Of a stretch of 64,000 nt of DNA, positions 59,855 to 64,000 are shown in pieces (the stretch's first letter is position 1; each line of letters opens with the position of its first letter). The translations under genes were made by a program, and so were the position numbers. Source of the DNA: Agreia sp. VKM Ac-1783 (lineage in GTDB: Bacteria > Actinomycetota > Actinomycetes > Actinomycetales > Microbacteriaceae); NCBI RefSeq assembly GCF_900177765.1, contig NZ_FXWI01000001.1, positions 434,001 to 498,000 of the forward strand, in the 5' to 3' direction. The notes below the pieces were generated by a model, which was not told the DNA's origin, made no database searches, and saw only the letters and a list, made by a program, of their open reading frames with translations.

Positions 59855-59860
59855 TACCAT
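59855..59860 (+). promoter_or_regulatory. -10 box TACCAT of purE
   Basis: TACCAT ends 6 nt before the ATG at 59867, so purE can be transcribed independently of purK despite the insertion. Confidence 0.45.
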
Positions 59861-59866
59861 GGGCCA

Positions 59867-60367
59867 ATGCCCGCAAACACGCCTCTCGTCGGTGTCATCA
59901 TGGGGTCAGACTCTGACTTCTCGGTGATGGCCGACGCCGTCGCAGTCCTCAACGACTTCGGTATCTCCCACGAGGTGCAGGTCGTCTCGGCTCACCGCAC
60001 CCCCGAGAAGATGATCGATTACGGGCGCTCCGCTCGAGATCGCGGGCTCAAGGTCATCATCGCCGGCGCCGGGGGCGCCGCTCACCTGCCCGGCATGATC
60101 GCCGCGGTCACGACCCTTCCGGTCGTCGGTGTTCCGGTTCCGCTCGCCCGTCTCGACGGTCTCGACTCGCTCCTGTCGATCGTGCAGATGCCCGCCGGCA
60201 TCCCGGTCGCCACCGTCTCGATCGGCGGCGCGAAGAACGCCGGCCTCATCGCCGTGAGTATTCTCTCCACCTTCGATGACACGCTCGCGGGAAAGCTCGG
60301 CGACTACCGCGAAGAGCTCACCGCCCTTGTCGAGCAGAAGAACCAGGACCTGCAAGCACGCCTATGA
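59867..60367 (+). CDS. purE: 5-(carboxyamino)imidazole ribonucleotide mutase
   Basis: Moves the carboxyl group of N5-CAIR to make CAIR, after PurK. The 166-residue protein has [54 protein letters not shown] and [19 protein letters not shown], all typical of class I PurE. ATG at 59867 follows TACCAT. Its stop overlaps the LCP gene as ATGA. Normally it would be co-transcribed with purK. Confidence 0.96.
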   Translation: MPANTPLVGVIMGSDSDFSVMADAVAVLNDFGISHEVQVVSAHRTPEKMIDYGRSARDRGLKVIIAGAGGAAHLPGMIAAVTTLPVVGVPVPLARLDGLDSLLSIVQMPAGIPVATVSIGGAKNAGLIAVSILSTFDDTLAGKLGDYREELTALVEQKNQDLQARL

Positions 60368-61728
60368 CTACAGTCAACGCTCCCATCCGCTATCCGGATG
60401 TGGCCTCCCCGAAAGTGATGACCGCCCGCGCCTGGGTTCTGGTCGTGCTCAACTTCGTGCTTCCCGGATCTGCACAGGTACTCGCGGGCAGTCGGCGTCT
60501 GGGGCGCTTCGGCCTCGGCTGCACGCTCGCGCTCGTCGGACTCGCCATCGTGGCAGGCGTGGTCTATCTCATCTGGCCCCAGATGATCTTCTCGGTCTTC
60601 ACCAACGAGTGGAGTCTCTGGGCCGTTCAGATCATCCTCATGGCCTACGCCGTTCTGTGGGTGGTCCTCGCGCTCGACACGCTTCGCCTGGTGCGGCTCG
60701 TTCGCACGCGCCCCAAGGCTCGCGGCTGGATCGCGGGCTTCACCACCGTGCTTCTGGTGTTGTTCGCGGGCGGCGCCGGTTACGGCGCCTACCTCGTGAA
60801 CGTGACGCGTGACACGGTCGCATCGATCTTCGCGGTGCAGGCGAATGCCGCGCCGCCCGTCAACGGCCGCTACAACATCCTGCTCCTCGGTGGAGACGCG
60901 GGGGCGGATCGTGACGGACTCCGCCCCGACAGCATGACTGTCGTCAGTATCGAGGCCGACACGGGCCGGGCCACCATGATCGGTGTGCCGCGCGACCTGC
61001 AGCAGGTGCCGTTCCCCAAGGGCTCGCCGCTCATCGGCTCCGACTACGACGAGAACGGCACGGGCGTCTACGACTGCGGCTCCGATTGCCAGATCAGCTT
61101 CCTCTACCCGCGCGTCGAGGCGTACGACCAAGACCTCTACCCGAACGCCGAGGCTGAAGGATCGAATGCGGGTATCGAGGCGACCAAGGATGCGATCGAG
61201 GGTGCGCTCGACATCTCTATCCAGTACTACGTGCTGATCGACATGCAGGGCTTCGCTCAACTCATCGACGCTCTAGGCGGCGTCGACATCAACGTCACCG
61301 AGCGGCTTCCGATCGGAGGCGACGAGAACCTCAACGAGGTCGAGGGCTGGATCGAGCCGGGCCAACAGCATATGGATGGGACGACAGCCCTTTGGTACGC
61401 CCGGTCCCGCCATACGACGAGCGACTACGACCGCATGGGCCGCCAACGTGAGCTGCAGACGGCGATCCTGACGCAGTTCCAGCCGGCCAACGTGCTGAGC
61501 AAGTTCCAGGGCATCGCCCAGGCGGGTGCCGACGTGGTGAAGACCGACGTTCCGCAATCCACGCTCGCCTACTTCCTCGACCTCGCGCTCAAGACCAAGA
61601 ATCTCCCGGTCGACAGCGTCGAGCTCGTGCCGCCGAATGTCGATCCCGAAGATCCCGATTGGGATGCCGTGAGGCAGTCCGTCAATGACGCGCTCGTGCT
61701 GAGCTCGTCGAAGACGACGAACCAGTAG
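60364..61728 (+). CDS. LytR-CpsA-Psr (LCP) family cell-wall ligase
   Basis: A 454-residue membrane enzyme that attaches polyprenyl-linked glycopolymers to peptidoglycan. Three to four N-terminal transmembrane helices (within residues 20-145) are followed by the extracellular LCP domain: [60 protein letters not shown] and [20 protein letters not shown], which carry the conserved Arg/Asp residues of the pyrophosphatase/ligase site. Coupled to purE. A same-type gene lies near manB and purE in mycobacteria. Confidence 0.92.
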   Translation: MTTVNAPIRYPDVASPKVMTARAWVLVVLNFVLPGSAQVLAGSRRLGRFGLGCTLALVGLAIVAGVVYLIWPQMIFSVFTNEWSLWAVQIILMAYAVLWVVLALDTLRLVRLVRTRPKARGWIAGFTTVLLVLFAGGAGYGAYLVNVTRDTVASIFAVQANAAPPVNGRYNILLLGGDAGADRDGLRPDSMTVVSIEADTGRATMIGVPRDLQQVPFPKGSPLIGSDYDENGTGVYDCGSDCQISFLYPRVEAYDQDLYPNAEAEGSNAGIEATKDAIEGALDISIQYYVLIDMQGFAQLIDALGGVDINVTERLPIGGDENLNEVEGWIEPGQQHMDGTTALWYARSRHTTSDYDRMGRQRELQTAILTQFQPANVLSKFQGIAQAGADVVKTDVPQSTLAYFLDLALKTKNLPVDSVELVPPNVDPEDPDWDAVRQSVNDALVLSSSKTTNQ

Positions 61729-61846
61729 GCGCGAGCCAACCGGCATTCGGGTGCGCGTTTCCGCCGGTCGGCTACCCTGTACTGGGCGACGAAAAGGCGG
61801 ATGATCCACCATCACTCAACTACCCTCACTGAGTTGCACGGTCATC

Positions 61847-62881
61847 GTGGTCAACTACAACGGCGGCGAGCTCGTCGCGGAATGCCTCGATTCGCTGATC
61901 GCCGCCGATCGGACAGGACTGGACGTCGAGATCGTCGTGGTCGACAACGCGTCGGCCGACGGTTCGGATCGGATGATCCAGCAGCGGTATCCGTCGGTTC
62001 GGCTCGTGCGCTCGGCCGTGAACCTCGGTTTCGGGGGCGGAGTGAATCTGGGCATCCGGCAGTCGCGAGGCGATCTCGTGGTTCTGGTCAATAGCGATGC
62101 GCGTGTCCAGACTAATTTCCTCCGAGCGATCGCCGAGCCCTTCAACGCGGACGAGCCACGCCTCGGCGCCGTGACGGCACGCATCCAACTCACCGGGCGC
62201 TTTCGCGAGACGCCGCTCGCGGGTGCCGAGTTCGTGAGTGCAGACGGACGCGGCTGGGAACGGGTTCTGGAGACGGACATCGACGGCGTCGAACTCATGA
62301 ACAGCACCGGCGGGCAGATCTCCAGCTCGGGCAATGGAAGCGACCGTTCATGGCTTCAGCCCGTGGAGGAGGTCTCACCCGACGCCACGGTCTTCGGATT
62401 CTGTGGAGGAGGAGCCGCGATCCGACGGAGCACGCTCGACGACGTCGGCCTCTTCGACGAAAGACTGTTCATGTACTACGAGGACACGGACCTCTCCTGG
62501 CGGATGCGCCGCGCGGGCTGGGACATCCGATACGCCGACGCTGCTCGAACAGTGCATCATCACGCGGCATCGAGCGGAACGTCGTCGCAGCTCTTTCTCG
62601 TGAACAACATCCGCAATCGCGTGCTGGTCTCGGCACGAAACGCACCGATGCGTATGGTCGCCCTCGCGGGTCTCCGGACGGTTCTCGGACTCATCCGTCT
62701 GATCGTGCGTGCATACGGTCCGACTCGCGACGCGGCGGCGCGTCGGAGAGCGCGGGCTACGGTGACTGCTCTGGGGCAAGTGGCGGCACGATTGCCGCGC
62801 TATCTGAGCGATCGACGACGTATAGACCGATCCGCCGCGGTGCCACGCGACTTCATCGCCCTGTGGACGATTGCCGACTAG
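61847..62881 (+). CDS. Family 2 glycosyltransferase, start uncertain
   Basis: A GT-A glycosyltransferase of about 345 residues. EIVVVDNASADGSDRMIQ, VNLGFGGGVNLGIRQSRGD, LVVLVNSDARVQ (DxD-like) and DERLFMYYEDTDLSWRMRRA are typical of rhamnosyl-/galactofuranosyltransferase-like GT2 proteins. The first usual start codon is GTG at 61847, which removes most of the first beta-strand; in the same frame CTVIVVNYN is encoded upstream, so the true start is probably CTG at 61829 or ATC at 61811, or the 5' end carries a frameshift relative to the ATG at 61801. Follows the LCP gene by about 100 bp. Confidence 0.85.
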   Translation: MVNYNGGELVAECLDSLIAADRTGLDVEIVVVDNASADGSDRMIQQRYPSVRLVRSAVNLGFGGGVNLGIRQSRGDLVVLVNSDARVQTNFLRAIAEPFNADEPRLGAVTARIQLTGRFRETPLAGAEFVSADGRGWERVLETDIDGVELMNSTGGQISSSGNGSDRSWLQPVEEVSPDATVFGFCGGGAAIRRSTLDDVGLFDERLFMYYEDTDLSWRMRRAGWDIRYADAARTVHHHAASSGTSSQLFLVNNIRNRVLVSARNAPMRMVALAGLRTVLGLIRLIVRAYGPTRDAAARRRARATVTALGQVAARLPRYLSDRRRIDRSAAVPRDFIALWTIAD

Positions 62882-64000
62882 AGGTCGGCGTGCAACTGCC
62901 ACACCTTCTCGGCTGAATCTCTCCAGCTGAATGCGTGTGACCTGTCGTATCCGGCTACGGAGAGCCGCTCGTACAGCTCGGTGTCTCCCAGCGCCGTGGT
63001 CATGGCCTGGGCGAGCCGCTCCGGATAGCCTGCAGCGTCGTCCCTGGCCACGGCCAGTCCGGCGCCTGCAGTGACTTCGAGCAGGGCCGGCGCGTCGGAG
63101 TGCACGACGGGGGTGCCGAAGTGCATCGCCTCGACCACGGGAAGCCCGAATCCCTCTGCCAGGCTGGGGAAGACGAAGAGCGACGCACGATCGAGCACGA
63201 GTGCGAGGTCAGAATCGCTCAGAAATCCCATCACTCGTACCCGGTCGGGTTCGAGGCCGGCTTCGGAGACCAGTTTGGCGACGTCGAGGTCGCCCCACCC
63301 AGGGGGGCCGACGATGAGGAGCGGAAACGACGGTGCGTCGGGGTGCGCCATCGCCTTGATGAGGGGGCCGAGGCCCTTTCTCGGCTCCAGCGTACCCACT
63401 GTCACAATGAAGTCGTCGGGGAGCTCGAGCGCGGCCGCGCGTACCTCGGCGTCGGTCGGGAGCACAAGCCGCGATCCGGCTGCGCCTCCGATGACCCTGA
63501 TGCGGTCGCCGAAGTTCATGATCTCGGACAACTCCGACGCAACCGTGTGCGTAGGCACGACGATGGCGTCAGCGTATCGTCGCGCCCGTCGAGCGAGTGC
63601 CTTGTGCCAGGCGACACCGTGAGGGGTCAGAGTCTCGGGATGCGTCCACGGAACGACGTCGTGGATCGTCACCGCAACCTGTTCACCCAGCGAGTTCGTT
63701 CGATCGATCCGCCGGAGTGGGGCGAGGAGACTGGTCGCGTGGATCATGCCGCGCCCACGCGCACCGGTGGCCAGCCCCACCTGCCACGCACGGGACAACT
63801 CGCGACGCGGCAAGCCCAAGGTTGTGAGTCGTGCCAGGCCCGGCAGGCGAGACGTGACGGAGTCGGCCATCTCGCGAGGGACCTTCGAAACGATTCCTTC
63901 GACGTCGCATCCTCGTGGTGCCGTCGCGATGAGCTCGCGCGTGAGCTCCTCGGCGTAGCGTCCAATTCCCCCCGGAACGGTTCCGACCATTTGATCAATG
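62878..64000 (-). CDS. GT4-type glycosyltransferase, N-terminus probably outside window
   Basis: At least 370 residues of a GT-B enzyme. The N-terminal part visible (VPGGIGRYAEELTRELIATA) and the C-terminal donor site IVTVGTLEPRKGLGPLIKAM, MGFLSDSDLALVLDRASLFV and FPSLAEGFGLPVVEAMHFGT are characteristic. An ATG lies at 63990, but the frame stays open to the window edge and family members usually have a beta-strand before this point, so the gene likely starts outside. Overlaps the stop of the GT2 gene by three bases, convergent. Probable role in cell-wall glycan synthesis. Confidence 0.85.
   Translation of the reverse strand, partial: IDQMVGTVPGGIGRYAEELTRELIATAPRGCDVEGIVSKVPREMADSVTSRLPGLARLTTLGLPRRELSRAWQVGLATGARGRGMIHATSLLAPLRRIDRTNSLGEQVAVTIHDVVPWTHPETLTPHGVAWHKALARRARRYADAIVVPTHTVASELSEIMNFGDRIRVIGGAAGSRLVLPTDAEVRAAALELPDDFIVTVGTLEPRKGLGPLIKAMAHPDAPSFPLLIVGPPGWGDLDVAKLVSEAGLEPDRVRVMGFLSDSDLALVLDRASLFVFPSLAEGFGLPVVEAMHFGTPVVHSDAPALLEVTAGAGLAVARDDAAGYPERLAQAMTTALGDTELYERLSVAGYDRSHAFSWRDSAEKVWQLHADL

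Overview
The window is high-GC DNA from an actinobacterium, most likely of the family Microbacteriaceae. Evidence: strong G/C at third codon positions, an actinobacterial acyl-CoA carboxylase set (fused biotin carboxylase/BCCP, AccD, a small AccE), a mycothiol-era gene order around sdh/cdd/deoA/add/punA/lpdA/acc/birA/purK/purE, and many genes that appear to be transcribed leaderless from a TAnnnT box 6-7 nt before the start codon. The backbone gene order resembles, from memory, the Mycobacterium tuberculosis block Rv3275c (purE) to Rv3319 (sdhB), which gives a yardstick for what is native and what has been inserted. Species cannot be named from sequence alone.

Layout. 1-5.8 kb: a truncated MFS symporter, a ribokinase, and a complete riboflavin operon (ribD-ribE-ribBA-ribH, minus strand) under an FMN riboswitch. 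5.8-11.6 kb: a DPM1-like glycosyltransferase diverging from a GtrA flippase, a FUSC-type exporter, trpS, exodeoxyribonuclease III and a YihY membrane protein. 11.7-17.8 kb: succinate dehydrogenase (sdhCDAB), then a mannosyltransferase diverging from mannose-1-phosphate guanylyltransferase (GDP-mannose made and used side by side).

17.8-38.7 kb is a nucleoside uptake and salvage island: three PnrA/BMP-type binding lipoproteins, one nucleoside ABC transporter (ATPase plus two permeases), cytidine deaminase, thymidine phosphorylase, an amidohydrolase, a two-module VOC protein, two nucleoside hydrolases (one with a degenerate metal site), a short S-adenosylhomocysteinase-like enzyme, an IclR regulator with a likely palindromic operator, adenosine deaminase, two orphan PTS components, and purine nucleoside phosphorylase with a phosphopentomutase-like enzyme. 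Together these would import nucleosides, deaminate or phosphorolyse them, and feed the pentose phosphate to central metabolism.

38.8-54.5 kb: lpdA and the acyl-CoA carboxylase genes bccA, maf, accE, accD, all on the minus strand but split apart by plus-strand or foreign-looking genes: an RNA methyltransferase, a response regulator/histidine kinase/membrane protein trio (kinase frameshifted), a lysyl-phosphatidylglycerol-synthase-like protein, an AbiEi/nuclease-like gene bracketed by matching palindromes, and an SDR. 54.6-64 kb: birA, a PH-domain protein, a 68-residue protein, purK, an inserted ECF sigma factor/beta-propeller pair that duplicated the 3' end of purK, purE, an LCP-family ligase and two glycosyltransferases.

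Most notable items: the sigma-factor insertion with a 30-bp duplicated purK tail that differs only at synonymous positions; stop codons that double as the -10 box of the next gene; the palindrome-bracketed nuclease-like gene; the degenerate nucleoside hydrolase; and the structured hairpin array downstream of accE.
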